Assembly: GCA_027622975.1 (NCBI GenBank)
Contig: JAQBVN010000008.1
Span: forward strand, 1-64,000
Direction: 5' to 3'
DNA length: 64,000 nt
From: Bacteroidota bacterium
Lineage (GTDB): Bacteria > Bacteroidota > Bacteroidia > Flavobacteriales_D > Sanyastnellaceae
The position numbers and the translations under genes were made by a program. A model generated the notes under the pieces. It did not search any database. It was not told where the DNA came from and saw only the letters and a program-made list of their open reading frames with translations. Position 1 is the stretch's first letter; each line of letters opens with the position of its first letter. This document shows, in pieces, positions 15,890-25,241 of this stretch.

Positions 15890-17596
15890 TTACTCGACAA
15901 CCACCTTTCGGGTCACAACCCAACCTTCCACCGTCGTCAACGTCAGGTAATGGATACCCGATTCCCAGCCTGAAACATCGAGGGTCCACGCAAGGGGCTG
16001 CCCTGGTACATCCACAGATTCTTGCAAACGCCCCAAACCGTCAAAAGCTCTCAGCCCGGCCAGGGCAAAACCCGCGGGCATCGACACAACCAAAGCATCC
16101 GTGGCTGGATTGGGAGAAACAACCAATCCCCTGATCAGCTCGTGCTCAACATAGGTCGCCTCGCAATATGCAAAGGCATCGCACTGCAGCGAACCGTCGT
16201 CACCTTGAACCATGTAACTCCCGTGCTGCACCTCTTGTCCGGTGCCATTGGGGTCCAAGAATGCCGCCAATTTCATATGGTCTGGGATGGGATTGTTGCC
16301 GGACCAATGGTAGCTCAACTTGCCATAGTAGTCGGCACCAGATGGATTGGCACAAAAGGACGAACCGCCCGACAAAGTACCCACGATGTGATGGTTTTCA
16401 TTGAAAATGGGAGAACCTGACGACCCTGTTTCAGTCACCCCATGGTTGGTCTGAGTAGACATCCACGTGACGCGCCAATGAGCTCCCGGAGCGTACACAC
16501 CCGAAGTTGTCAATTGGGCGCCATAGGTCGAAATCTTCTTGCGGTCACCTGATGGATGGTGGATTCCAACCCCGGAATGTCCATTGAACCCAGTGGCATC
16601 CCAACCTGCAAAATAGGGATGCCACGCACTGTCAATCGGATCTTCAACCTCGACAAGGAGAAAGTCGCTGCCATTGATTTGGCTTCCCACCATGTCATCA
16701 CTGTCCGTCAAATGAATGACGCCGGTTCGGGTGCGCGAATTGATCGAAGAAGTCCCTCCACAGGTGGAAAACTCATAGTTAAACTGCACCTTGAAATATG
16801 GCCATTCGTCCTCTTGAACGCCGTCGGCACAATGAAATGAGCTGAGCATCAGCTGTCGGCAATCTTGCTCGACGTTGTTTACCATGGATCCAGAACAAAG
16901 ATAAATTCCCCCATTCTGAGTGATTCGAAGCTTCACCACCGCATCGCGATCACATTGCCAACTGTCCCCTTCCGGGCACATGACATCCACCTGACAAGCC
17001 TCGGCCCCTCCTCGTTGGAGATGGGCGTCAAACGGCGGTAAAAACCGCGTGTGCCTGGCGAAAAACCCCACACCTTCGGCGTGAAGAACCGGCTCTTCGA
17101 CGGTTCCAGCTGGCAAGGTCAAGCGAATCACAACATCGTCGCCTGGGACTTCATCATTTGTCCATCGTCCATGTGCGTTGTTTTCAAAGGATGTGATTGG
17201 ACCTTCCACCCAGATGTCGTCGAAGACACCGCGAGGTGTTTCAAAAAACAACTCGGCACCCACGGGGAGGTAAAACGCATCGAAATAGACGCTCATCGCC
17301 TCGGCTCCAGGGGCTTGAATCCGAAGTGTCCAAACCTCTCCTTCGGACGTCACCACGTGATCGGCCAATTCGAGAACATCCGCAACCCAAGGCAGGACAA
17401 TTCCCACCTTGTCGCGGCCCTCCTCGTCAGATGCGAGCTCCAACGCATGCGTTGTTTTGGCCAAATCTGGGGTGTCCAACACCACGACTTGCTGCGCGTG
17501 AAGGGTCCCCGTCCCTCCAAGGGAAATCACGGTTCCAAGGGACAAGCCACAAGCCCCTGCCAAATCCCAAAATCCTTGAATCTTCTTGCCTTTCAT
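15890..17596 (-). CDS. Secreted trypsin-like (S1) serine protease with T9SS sorting domain
   Basis: The 568-residue protein has a signal peptide, an N-terminal pro-region, a trypsin-fold catalytic domain resembling lysyl endopeptidases, and a C-terminal T9SS sorting domain (VSPNPATDALVVS to the end VTRKVVVE). Probable triad: His255 in SSFHCADG, Asp311 in GSDFLLVEV, Ser393 in TGSSGSPIF. Many paired cysteines suggest disulfides. It would be secreted across the outer membrane and attached to the surface or released. ATG 17596 is preferred, with a TAACTTGC element five bases upstream; the ORF extension to 17665 crosses the divergent S41 protease start. Confidence 0.87.
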   Translation of the reverse strand: MKGKKIQGFWDLAGACGLSLGTVISLGGTGTLHAQQVVVLDTPDLAKTTHALELASDEEGRDKVGIVLPWVADVLELADHVVTSEGEVWTLRIQAPGAEAMSVYFDAFYLPVGAELFFETPRGVFDDIWVEGPITSFENNAHGRWTNDEVPGDDVVIRLTLPAGTVEEPVLHAEGVGFFARHTRFLPPFDAHLQRGGAEACQVDVMCPEGDSWQCDRDAVVKLRITQNGGIYLCSGSMVNNVEQDCRQLMLSSFHCADGVQEDEWPYFKVQFNYEFSTCGGTSSINSRTRTGVIHLTDSDDMVGSQINGSDFLLVEVEDPIDSAWHPYFAGWDATGFNGHSGVGIHHPSGDRKKISTYGAQLTTSGVYAPGAHWRVTWMSTQTNHGVTETGSSGSPIFNENHHIVGTLSGGSSFCANPSGADYYGKLSYHWSGNNPIPDHMKLAAFLDPNGTGQEVQHGSYMVQGDDGSLQCDAFAYCEATYVEHELIRGLVVSPNPATDALVVSMPAGFALAGLRAFDGLGRLQESVDVPGQPLAWTLDVSGWESGIHYLTLTTVEGWVVTRKVVVE

Positions 17597-17646
17597 GGTT
17601 CGCAAGTTACCCCCGGTTCCCCTTTGGCCCGTACATTCACGGTCCC

Positions 17647-19257
17647 ATGAAATGTTCTTCAACACTTGTCCTGCTGATTCTGTGCTTCTTGAGTTGTCCC
17701 TTGGCTTCTAGAGCACAATCCATCTCACCTCAAGATGGGGCCCAAAAGTTTGGCACGCTCATGCGTTACATCGACCAATTGTATGTCGATTCGGTAGACT
17801 TGGAAGCGTTGTTGGAGTCTTCCATTGTGCACATGTTGGAAGAACTCGATCCTCATTCGGTGTACTTCTCTGCAGAGGAACTCAAAGAAGCAGACGAACC
17901 GCTGAATGGAAACTTCGAAGGCATCGGGGTGCAGTTCAACATTTTCCGTGACACCATCCTTGTTGTTTCACCGATCAGTGGAGGCCCGAGCGAACGTTTG
18001 GGCATTCGTGCAGGGGATCGCATCGTCGAGGTGGATGGCGAGAACGTGGCCGGCATAGGCATCACCAACAAGGACGTGATGGGTCTGCTGAAAGGCCCCA
18101 AAGGGACCATCGTGCAGGTGGGTATTGCCAGGGAAGGCATCGGCGGGTTGTTGGATTTTGACATCACGCGAGACCAAATCCCCATCTACAGCATCGACGC
18201 GGTGCACATGGTGGATGATCACACGGGCTATGTCAAAGTGAGTCGATTTGCCAAAACCACGATGGACGAATTCCGCGAAGCCCTTGTCGATCTTCAAGGA
18301 CAAGGCATGAAGGATTTGATCTTGGACCTTCAGGGCAACGGTGGCGGGATGTTGCAAACGGCCGTGGACATGTCCGATGAGTTCTTGAGTGGGGACAAAC
18401 TCATCGTCTACACCGAAGGCCGCGCGTTTGAACGGGAAGATCGCGACTCGCAATACAAGGGTTTGTTTGAGAAAGGGAGCCTTGTCGTGCTCATTGACGA
18501 GGCTTCGGCAAGCGCCAGTGAAATTGTCTCCGGCGCAGTTCAGGATTGGGACCGAGGCCTGATTGTGGGGCGTCGCAGCTTTGGCAAAGGGTTGGTTCAA
18601 CGTCCCATGCGCTTGCCGGATGGCAGCGCCGTGCGTTTGACGGTCCAGAAGTACTACACTCCTTCTGGTCGTTGCATTCAAAAGCCCTACGACGACGGTG
18701 TGGAGGCCTATCGGAAAGAGAAGTTTGAACGATACGCCAAGGGTGAATTCATGAGCCTTGACAGCCTCGATTTGCCTGACAGCCTCATGTACACCACGCG
18801 CCTTCAAGGGAGAGAAGTGTATGGCGGAGGAGGCATATTGCCCGACATCTTCGTGCCACTTGACACCACGTACAACTCCGAAACCTTCGCGCGCATCCTC
18901 CGAAAAGGGCTTTGTTCCAAATACGCGCTGGAACAGGTCGATGGCAATCGCGCCGACTGGGAGTCGAGGCACACGAACGAGGATGACTTCGTGCGCAACA
19001 TGGCATTCTCAGCGCAAGAACTGGAGGAATTCAAGTCCTTCGTCTCCGCAGAAGGAGTGGAAATCATGGAGGATGAGTGGTCGACATCCCTCCCTGCCAT
19101 TGAACTTCGTCTGAAGGCCTTTTACGGCAGAAACATCTACAACAGCCGAACTTTTTACCGCGTCATCGGAGGGTTGAATGAAAGCCTTCAAACTGCCATT
19201 CGCGTTTTGAACGACGGCACGTTCAAGGAGATGAACCTGGCTCATAAAACTTTTTGA
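17647..19257 (+). CDS. S41-family C-terminal processing peptidase
   Basis: The 536-residue protein has a signal peptide (MKCSSTLVLLILCFLSC, possibly lipidated at Cys17), a PDZ domain (GIGVQFNIF to GDRIVEVDG) and the S41 catalytic core. The nucleophile is predicted as Ser289 in the ASASASE motif and the general base as Lys314 in FGKG, 25 residues apart as in E. coli Tsp. An extended C-terminal region lacks a known domain. Such enzymes trim or degrade periplasmic proteins from their C-termini. It diverges from the S1 protease across only 50 bp and is followed closely by the DUF1573 lipoprotein. Confidence 0.92.
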   Translation: MKCSSTLVLLILCFLSCPLASRAQSISPQDGAQKFGTLMRYIDQLYVDSVDLEALLESSIVHMLEELDPHSVYFSAEELKEADEPLNGNFEGIGVQFNIFRDTILVVSPISGGPSERLGIRAGDRIVEVDGENVAGIGITNKDVMGLLKGPKGTIVQVGIAREGIGGLLDFDITRDQIPIYSIDAVHMVDDHTGYVKVSRFAKTTMDEFREALVDLQGQGMKDLILDLQGNGGGMLQTAVDMSDEFLSGDKLIVYTEGRAFEREDRDSQYKGLFEKGSLVVLIDEASASASEIVSGAVQDWDRGLIVGRRSFGKGLVQRPMRLPDGSAVRLTVQKYYTPSGRCIQKPYDDGVEAYRKEKFERYAKGEFMSLDSLDLPDSLMYTTRLQGREVYGGGGILPDIFVPLDTTYNSETFARILRKGLCSKYALEQVDGNRADWESRHTNEDDFVRNMAFSAQELEEFKSFVSAEGVEIMEDEWSTSLPAIELRLKAFYGRNIYNSRTFYRVIGGLNESLQTAIRVLNDGTFKEMNLAHKTF

Positions 19258-19267
19258 GCGAGACTCT

Positions 19268-19275
19268 TATTTTTG
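19268..19275 (+). promoter_or_regulatory. -7 element for the DUF1573 gene
   Basis: TATTTTTG matches TAnnTTTG and leaves a leader of about 20 nt. No TTG lies at 17-23 bases upstream, so read-through from the protease gene is also possible. Confidence 0.45.
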
Positions 19276-19298
19276 CAACACAAATCAACACATACAAC

Positions 19299-19817
19299 AT
19301 GCGTTTTACTCTTACCACAATGGCTGTAGCCGCCCTGATGGTTGGCTTCACGTCATGCAGCGAAGGCGGAACAGAGACCACTGCCAAAGCAATTGAAGGG
19401 AGCACTCCAACTGCAGAGACTCCAGTGAATGCCAAACCTGAAAAGTTTGACCCCGCCAAGTCGGAGGCCCAGGCCCCTGCCGGACCAACCACTTCCATGG
19501 TGTTTGACTCCTATGAGCATGATTTTGGAACGCTCGATGAAGGGGAGTCTGTGACTCACGTCTTCTCCTTCACCAACACAGGCTCCGAGCCTCTCCTTCT
19601 CGACAATTGCAAGGGTTCATGCGGTTGCACTGTCCCCCAATGTCCCAAGGAACCTATTGCACCAGGTGCGAAGGGTGAAATTGAAGTGAAATTCAACTCC
19701 AAGGGCAAGAAGAACTCACAGACCAAGACTGTGACAATCAATGCCAACACGGATCCAGGCCAGACCATTTTGAAAATCAAGGCCTTCGTGAATCCCGCTG
19801 AAGACGCGAGCAAATAA
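19299..19817 (+). CDS. DUF1573 domain lipoprotein
   Basis: The 172-residue protein has a lipoprotein signal (hydrophobic AVAALMVGFTSC, Cys20 lipidated), a low-complexity Thr/Glu/Pro linker and a DUF1573 immunoglobulin-like domain: HDFGTLDEGESVTHVFSFTNTGSEPL then SCGCTVPQCPKEPIAPGAKGEIEVKF. DUF1573 proteins are abundant, small periplasmic or surface proteins of Bacteroidota with unknown function; the CGC motif is typical. The start was set at the ATG that begins the signal peptide; the frame itself opens at 19254, overlapping the upstream stop. A strong terminator follows. Confidence 0.88.
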   Translation: MRFTLTTMAVAALMVGFTSCSEGGTETTAKAIEGSTPTAETPVNAKPEKFDPAKSEAQAPAGPTTSMVFDSYEHDFGTLDEGESVTHVFSFTNTGSEPLLLDNCKGSCGCTVPQCPKEPIAPGAKGEIEVKFNSKGKKNSQTKTVTINANTDPGQTILKIKAFVNPAEDASK

Positions 19818-19834
19818 GCCCACTTCATATCGGC

Positions 19835-19864
19835 AAAAAAGGCACCCGACGAGGTGCCTTTTTT
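19835..19864. terminator. Bidirectional intrinsic terminator
   Basis: A perfect GGCACC / GGTGCC stem with a six-base loop is flanked by A6 on the left and T6 on the right, so it can act for the DUF1573 gene (+) and for the pterin dehydratase gene (-). Confidence 0.92.
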
Positions 19865-19933
19865 GATGCTCAAGAATTTAGACCTTCAATCCAATCTTGT
19901 TGGCCAGACGCATTTCACACGTCTCCACGTGAC

Positions 19934-20167
19934 TCACTTCAACAACTCATCAATGTCAGCCGCCAAGGCTTGATCTTTGCGCGTGACCACTCCGCCCGCG
20001 TCATGTGTGTGCAATTCGATGCGCACGTAGGAATAGGTGTTGACCAAGGTCGGGTGGTGATCATGACTTTCCGCCAAAAAGGCCACACGGGTCATGAACG
20101 TGAACGCCTCTTGAAAGTCCTTGAAGCGAAATTCTCGGATGAGTTTGTTGTCTCTTTCAGTCCACAT
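19934..20167 (-). CDS. 4a-hydroxytetrahydrobiopterin dehydratase
   Basis: This 77-residue protein carries the pterin-4a-carbinolamine dehydratase core: [19 protein letters not shown], then [16 protein letters not shown], then [20 protein letters not shown]. The enzyme recycles pterin cofactor for aromatic amino acid hydroxylases. It is at the short end of the family, lacking about 20 N-terminal residues, as in several Bacteroidota. No phenylalanine hydroxylase gene is in the window. A TAATTTGG element about 24 nt upstream may be its promoter. Between its stop and the terminator lies a short protein-like frame in another phase. Confidence 0.88.
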   Translation of the reverse strand: MWTERDNKLIREFRFKDFQEAFTFMTRVAFLAESHDHHPTLVNTYSYVRIELHTHDAGGVVTRKDQALAADIDELLK

Positions 20168-20232
20168 GGGTCAAGCCTTTAGAGGGCCAAATTAAGGAGA
20201 AGTACCATCAACACGGCAAGGCATATGCTCCC

Positions 20233-21186
20233 TCAATACATTCCACCCTCCTCTCCGTCGGCGTCATGGGCGGAGGAATCCGTGGAAGGCGTCTCGGTCG
20301 CCCCACTTTCCACAAACATGAGCAGTTCACGCATCTTTTCTGCCTGACGAATGTAGCCATTGCGCTCGTAGCCGTATGCTACGTTGCCAATCAACCTTCG
20401 CACGATGTCCACACTTCCGCATGGCCCACAATTTTTCTCATCGACTGGCAATTCGAGATGACTTAAAAACTCGCTCACCTCTGCCTTGTTGATGACGGTC
20501 CCTTGGCTGAACGGATTGATGTAGAACAGCACGCCTCCCGGGGTTTCGTCATCCGCCGTATGCGGCTCATGATGCACGTGATGCTCATCACAGTAGCACA
20601 GGATGAAGTGGTTGGGAAGGTTGACACCATGGATGGGAAGGTTGAGATCCTGGGCCAAACTCAAGTACAAAATGCCCAAACCCAGGGGATTGCCGCGACG
20701 ATCTGACAACACCTCACCGAGCAAAGCATGCTTGGGGTCTGGCTGTCCGCTTTTGGCATTCACATAACCCTCAATGTCATAGAGAATGTGGTTCAAAATA
20801 CGAACCTGCTCAAGGGCTGTGAATTCCTCGTTCAACTCGAGCCATACATTTCGTTTCAAGACCTCGTAGGCTTCAAGAAGCGCCTGCATGTCCAGCAAAG
20901 GATCAGCTGCCTTGTGAACCCAAAGGGCACCTTCAAACACCCGATCGGCACCTGTATCAAACCAATCTCGCAATCCCGTGTGCACGTAGGATCCATGCAG
21001 TCCATCCACCAGTTCATCCATGCGGCGCTCATGTTCCTCACAGTATGCATGGGATTCGCGTGATTCAATCAGTGCGGGCAACACCTCCGTGCCTTTGGCG
21101 AGCAATTGCTCCCGGACATGTTGGTAGACCGATTCATCGGGATCATCAAGCAATTGAATGAGTGCGTGAATTTCGTTGGGTTGCAT
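20233..21186 (-). CDS. SirB1/transglutaminase-like family protein
   Basis: The 317-residue protein matches the Transglut_core2 (SirB1) family: an N-terminal HEAT-like helical region (IHALIQLLDDPDESVYQHVREQLL), then LLEAYEVLKRN, LNHILYDIEGY, RRGNPLGLGILYLSLAQDLNLPIHGVNLPNHFIL and a TPR-like tail. The family has a transglutaminase-like fold, with unproven enzymatic role. The canonical nucleophile position is not an obvious Cys. ATG 21186 was preferred to the extension at 21234. A TAGTTTTG element about 35 nt upstream is a candidate promoter. Confidence 0.82.
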   Translation of the reverse strand: MQPNEIHALIQLLDDPDESVYQHVREQLLAKGTEVLPALIESRESHAYCEEHERRMDELVDGLHGSYVHTGLRDWFDTGADRVFEGALWVHKAADPLLDMQALLEAYEVLKRNVWLELNEEFTALEQVRILNHILYDIEGYVNAKSGQPDPKHALLGEVLSDRRGNPLGLGILYLSLAQDLNLPIHGVNLPNHFILCYCDEHHVHHEPHTADDETPGGVLFYINPFSQGTVINKAEVSEFLSHLELPVDEKNCGPCGSVDIVRRLIGNVAYGYERNGYIRQAEKMRELLMFVESGATETPSTDSSAHDADGEEGGMY

Positions 21187-21317
21187 GGAGCGTGCGATTG
21201 TAAGAGTGCAGACGATTCCAAAACTACCCGACACCCTTGGGCTCTTGAGGGGGGATGCTCGGCAGTTTTCACACCTGTTGTGTTAATCGCATCACAACCT
21301 CTTGAGAATTCGAGGAT

Positions 21318-21325
21318 TATCTTGG
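21318..21325 (+). promoter_or_regulatory. -7 element, leaderless promoter of rhomboid gene
   Basis: TATCTTGG followed by exactly four bases and the GTG at 21330. It supports the GTG start over the in-frame ATG at 21387. Confidence 0.5.
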
Positions 21326-21329
21326 GAAT

Positions 21330-22115
21330 GTGAAACTGAAGTCCTCACCTCCCCCTCCACTCGGGCCCGCCCATGTCACCGATGCCATGAGGTTGACCTA
21401 TGCGCTTTGGTTCACCATGGCCTTCTTGGTCGCCATGTGGTCCGTGTATGTGCTCAATGAAGTCTTGGACCTCGGGTGGCGAAAACATGGGGTTCATCCT
21501 CGTTCCGTCCAGGGACTGACCGGCATCCTCACCTACCCGTTTTTGCACGGAGATTGGGGTCATTTGTGGAACAACACCATGAGTTTCTTCACCCTGAACG
21601 GGTTTCTGTTCTATTTCTACCGGTCCATTGCGCTCAGGGTTTGGCTTTGGTTGTTCCTGCTCAGCGGCCTCATGCTGTGGGGCCTCGCAGTGGACGGCAA
21701 CCACATCGGAGCGAGTGGCATCATTTATGGCTTGGCGGCCTTTTTGTTTACCAGTGGGGTCATTCGAAACAACCGCCTTCTTCTTCGTGTATCCTTGGCC
21801 GTGGCCTTTTTGTACGGAGGAATTGTGTGGTGGATGCTACCCATTGACGATCATGTCAGTTGGGAGGGTCACCTCAGCGGGGCCGTCACAGGCACCCTGC
21901 TGGCCCTAGCATTCAGACGGCAGGGTCCCAAAGACCCTGTGTACGCGTTTGAACGGGAATCCGAGGATGCAACACTCCCTGAATGGTGGATGGCTGCCCA
22001 TCCCAACCATCCTGACACGTTGGCCCAACGCGAGAGAGATTCACACAAACAGGACGCTCCAATGACGACAACCTCGACGCCACCACCTAGGTTTGGCCAC
22101 AGCAGTCAATCCTGA
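21330..22115 (+). CDS. Rhomboid-family intramembrane serine protease
   Basis: The 261-residue protein has six predicted transmembrane segments with rhomboid hallmarks: GDWGHLWNNTMSFF (HLxxN), the nucleophile Ser129 in GASGIIYG, and His181 in GHLSGAVTG. Rhomboids cleave transmembrane helices within the membrane. A hydrophilic cytoplasmic tail of about 70 residues follows the last segment. Start GTG 21330 is favoured by its promoter spacing. It is convergent with dnaN, with 50 bp between. Confidence 0.9.
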   Translation: MKLKSSPPPPLGPAHVTDAMRLTYALWFTMAFLVAMWSVYVLNEVLDLGWRKHGVHPRSVQGLTGILTYPFLHGDWGHLWNNTMSFFTLNGFLFYFYRSIALRVWLWLFLLSGLMLWGLAVDGNHIGASGIIYGLAAFLFTSGVIRNNRLLLRVSLAVAFLYGGIVWWMLPIDDHVSWEGHLSGAVTGTLLALAFRRQGPKDPVYAFERESEDATLPEWWMAAHPNHPDTLAQRERDSHKQDAPMTTTSTPPPRFGHSSQS

Positions 22116-22165
22116 CCCTGTCTCTGGAGGATGAACCCCGAGATGCGTCGTGAACCCCAGAAAAC

Positions 22166-23287
22166 TTATTGGTTGTTCAGCATCACGGGCATGACGAGCA
22201 TCAGCACATCTTCTCCCGGCTCCTCAGGCTCGCTTGGGCGAATGATTCCCGCCCGGTTGGGGGCACTCAACTCGAGATTCACCTCTTCCGCATTGAGGTT
22301 GTTCAGCATGTCCACCAAAAATTTGCTGTTGAATCCGATTTCCATGTCCTCGCCATGATAGCTGCAAGCCAAGCGCTCAACCGCTTCATTGGCGAAGTCC
22401 AAATCCTCCGCACTCACCGTCAGCTCGCTTCCGGCGATGCGCAGGCGAACCTGATGCGTGGTTTTGTTGGCAAAAATGGCTGCACGCCGAATGGACTGCA
22501 AAAAGGCACCCCGGTTGATTGTCATGCGGTTGGGGTTGTCCTTAGGGATGACCGCCTCGTAGTTGGGATACTTGCCTTCGATCAAACGGCATGAAATGGT
22601 CACATCGTCGAAGGTGAAACATGCATTGCTGTCGGTGAAGGAGATGCTCACAGACTCGGCTGAAGAAGCCGCATTTTTCAACAAATTCAGCGGCTTCTTC
22701 GGGACGATGAACGAGGCCGTTTCAGGGGCCGACGCATCCGTTCGCGCATATCGAACCAACCTATGCGCATCCGTCGCCACAAACCTGACGTTGTCTGCAT
22801 AGAGTTCGAAGAAGATTCCGCTCATCACAGGACGCAGGTCGTCACTGCCGGCCGCGAACAACGTTCGGTTGATGGCCGACACCAAGGTGTGGGCCGAAAG
22901 CTCCACCGCCGAAGCCCCTTCCAACGCTGGGTTCTGAGGGAATTCATCCCCGTTGGCACCCGTGAGCTTGTACTTGCCAGCATCACTGGTCAATTCCACA
23001 GCGTGGCTCGCTGCGTCGACTTTCACTGTGAGTGGAATGTCGGGGAACGCCTTCAAGATGTCGACGAGCATGCGGGCAGGAATCGCAATGGTGCCGGTGT
23101 CATCCGAGCGCACCTCCATTTTGGTGGACATGGTGGTCTCCAAATCAGACGCCGTCATGACCAATTCACCGGGGGCCAAATCAAACAAGAAGTGGTCGAG
23201 AATGGGCAACGTGTTGCTGCTGCTCAGAATACCGCTGAGCGTTTGGAGGTGGCGAAGAAGCTGGTTGCTGGATACGATGAACTGCAT
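22166..23287 (-). CDS. dnaN: DNA polymerase III beta subunit (sliding clamp)
   Basis: The 373-residue protein shows the clamp signatures: MQFIVSSNQLLRHLQTLSGIL at the start, LPILDHFLFDL, the TDAHRLVRY block and the C-terminal MLVMPVMLN that contacts clamp-binding peptides. The ring tethers DNA polymerase to its template. ATG 23287 is used; a GTG lies one codon upstream. dnaA and recF are not adjacent and no origin-like DnaA-box cluster is visible, which is usual in Bacteroidota where dnaN is often dispersed. No clear promoter was found in the 116 bp upstream. Confidence 0.97.
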   Translation of the reverse strand: MQFIVSSNQLLRHLQTLSGILSSSNTLPILDHFLFDLAPGELVMTASDLETTMSTKMEVRSDDTGTIAIPARMLVDILKAFPDIPLTVKVDAASHAVELTSDAGKYKLTGANGDEFPQNPALEGASAVELSAHTLVSAINRTLFAAGSDDLRPVMSGIFFELYADNVRFVATDAHRLVRYARTDASAPETASFIVPKKPLNLLKNAASSAESVSISFTDSNACFTFDDVTISCRLIEGKYPNYEAVIPKDNPNRMTINRGAFLQSIRRAAIFANKTTHQVRLRIAGSELTVSAEDLDFANEAVERLACSYHGEDMEIGFNSKFLVDMLNNLNAEEVNLELSAPNRAGIIRPSEPEEPGEDVLMLVMPVMLNNQ

Positions 23288-23403
23288 CACACTTAGAAAT
23301 TAGTCAAGGTCAAAGATGCCAACAGATCCCTAGGAATGACGAGAACAGGCTTTCGAATTTTCCACACTTCATCCCCATTGATGGCGACTCTGACGGTCCA
23401 ACA

Positions 23404-24399
23404 TCATCCCATGGCAGCGACCCTGCGAAGAGACTGAAGCACTTGGGCCACAGAAAGCTCCCATCCACACCGAAAATGTCCCTCAGGGCATCGCTTTCTT
23501 CCATGCATTCCGCAAGGCCTGCATGGCAATTCCACAGAGGTTTCCTCCACGGCGTGCGGCTGGTTCCGGGGACCAAACCCAAAACGCGGAACGGTGCTGA
23601 CAAACAGGGCTACCGTGGGGGTTCCCATCGCCGAAGCCATGTGCAGGGGAGCGCTGTCATGGACCAGGACCACCCGAGCCATGTGGATGGCAGCGGCCAG
23701 CCCCAACAGCGACAATCTGCCAGAGGCGTCCTGGACGTGAGGGTTCCCCTCGGCCAGTCTCGCGCACAAGGCTTGTTCTGAGGGCGACCCCAGCAACAAC
23801 ACCCCTTCATTCATCTCGGAGAGCAGTTTCGAAAATTGACCTTCTGGCCAAGTTTTGGTGGCCCATTGAGATCCTGGGAACACCAGAATGGAGCCGCGAG
23901 CCCCTACGGCTTCTGCTTCAGCCACATGGTTTGGCAGGGGATACAACCGAGGTTCACAGGAAACCCCTTGGACAAAGGGAGCCACCAGCGAGGCATGGCG
24001 TTCCACCTCATGAACACCTGTCCCCCAAACGTGAGGCAAACGATGGGTGAACCGCCACGCCAACGGGTTGTTGGCGTAACCGATCCGCACTTCCGCCATG
24101 CTCAAAGCCGTCAAGATGCCAGACGACGCATGTCGATGCAAATTCACCACGACGTCATAACGACGTGACCGGATCACCTTGATCAGTCGACGCCAATCCT
24201 TTCCCTTGACTCTCGGCCGTTTGTCCCATGCGTGCACCTCTCGCAACCAAGGATGCCCCTCAAAAAGTGTTTGCATGGGCTTGCGAACCAAAATATCCAC
24301 CGCATCCCCAGGGTGAGCTGCGTGCCACGCCTCCATCGCCGAGGTGGAAAGCACGACATCTCCGAGAAACGCGGTTTGGATGAAGAGAACCTTGCGCAT
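23404..24399 (-). CDS. Glycosyltransferase family 9 (heptosyltransferase-like)
   Basis: The 331-residue protein has the GT9 fold: FIQTAFLGDVVLSTSAMEAW at the N-terminus, the central VFPGSQWATKTWPEGQFSKLL block and the ADP-sugar-binding VLVHDSAPLHMASAMGTPTVALF motif. Such enzymes add heptose to the lipopolysaccharide core. The C-terminus has a Cys-rich CRPCGMHGRKRCPEGHFRC segment also seen in this family. A TAACTTGC element lies 7 bases upstream of ATG 24399. dapD ends 20 nt upstream, so read-through is likely as well. Confidence 0.9.
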   Translation of the reverse strand: MRKVLFIQTAFLGDVVLSTSAMEAWHAAHPGDAVDILVRKPMQTLFEGHPWLREVHAWDKRPRVKGKDWRRLIKVIRSRRYDVVVNLHRHASSGILTALSMAEVRIGYANNPLAWRFTHRLPHVWGTGVHEVERHASLVAPFVQGVSCEPRLYPLPNHVAEAEAVGARGSILVFPGSQWATKTWPEGQFSKLLSEMNEGVLLLGSPSEQALCARLAEGNPHVQDASGRLSLLGLAAAIHMARVVLVHDSAPLHMASAMGTPTVALFVSTVPRFGFGPRNQPHAVEETSVELPCRPCGMHGRKRCPEGHFRCGWELSVAQVLQSLRRVAAMG

Positions 24400-24419
24400 A
24401 GTACGTGCAAGTTACGAGG

Positions 24420-25241
24420 TCAAACCGCCACATCATGCGCACGCAGCGCATCGTTTAAGGAAGTCTTTCGGTCGGTGCTCTCCTTTCGTTCTCCAATGAT
24501 CAAAGCGCAAGGAACCTGGTAAGTTCCCGCAGGAAAGGCCTTGGGCTTGGTGCCAGGAATGACGACAGCCCTCGGTGGAATCTCGCCCTTCATCTCCACG
24601 GGTTGTTCCCCTCGCACATCCACGATTGGTGTGCTGGCTGTCAGCACCACATTGGCTCCCAACACCGCTTCACGCCCCACCCGGACACCTTCCACCACAA
24701 TGCACCGAGAACCCAGAAATGCGCCATCTTCGACAATGACGGGAGCCGCCTGAAGTGGTTCGAGGACCCCTCCTATGCCGACCCCCCCGCTGAGATGAAC
24801 GTCTGCCCCAATTTGAGCACATGACCCCACGGTTGCCCACGTATCGACCATGGTTCTCTCGCCGACGTAGGCTCCCAAGTTCACATAAGACGGCATCAAG
24901 ATGCAATCTTTGGCCACATAGGCCCCATACCGAACCACGGCATGTGGAACCACGCGAACACCTGCCGCTGCGTACCCCTTCTTCAATGGCATTTTGTCAT
25001 GGAATTCAAACGGTCCCACCTCCATCGTGACCATGGATTGCAGCGAAAAATTCAGCAGGACGGCTTGTTTGACCCACTCATTCACAACCCACCCTTGTGC
25101 AGTGGGATTCGCGACGCGCAACTGACCGGAATCGAGCGCGGCCATCACTCCGGAGACAGCTGATTTGAGTTGTTCAGAGGAGAGTCGTGTCCTGTCGTCC
25201 CATGCCGCCTCCACCAGCGACCGCCATTCGTTGTGAATCAT
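24420..25241 (-). CDS. dapD: Tetrahydrodipicolinate N-succinyltransferase
   Basis: DapD succinylates tetrahydrodipicolinate in lysine and meso-diaminopimelate synthesis, which supplies cell-wall precursor. The 273-residue protein shows the N-terminal helical domain and the left-handed beta-helix of hexapeptide repeats (MPSYVNLGAYVGERTMVDTWATVGSCAQIG, GGVLEP, FLGSRCIVVEGVRVG). Length is typical. The start codon is preceded by a TACCTTCG element four bases upstream inside the divergent gap to ruvX. Confidence 0.96.
   Translation of the reverse strand: MIHNEWRSLVEAAWDDRTRLSSEQLKSAVSGVMAALDSGQLRVANPTAQGWVVNEWVKQAVLLNFSLQSMVTMEVGPFEFHDKMPLKKGYAAAGVRVVPHAVVRYGAYVAKDCILMPSYVNLGAYVGERTMVDTWATVGSCAQIGADVHLSGGVGIGGVLEPLQAAPVIVEDGAFLGSRCIVVEGVRVGREAVLGANVVLTASTPIVDVRGEQPVEMKGEIPPRAVVIPGTKPKAFPAGTYQVPCALIIGERKESTDRKTSLNDALRAHDVAV

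Noticed and set aside
22166-23403. A replication origin next to dnaN
   Set aside because: No dnaA gene and no AT-rich DnaA-box cluster are visible around dnaN.
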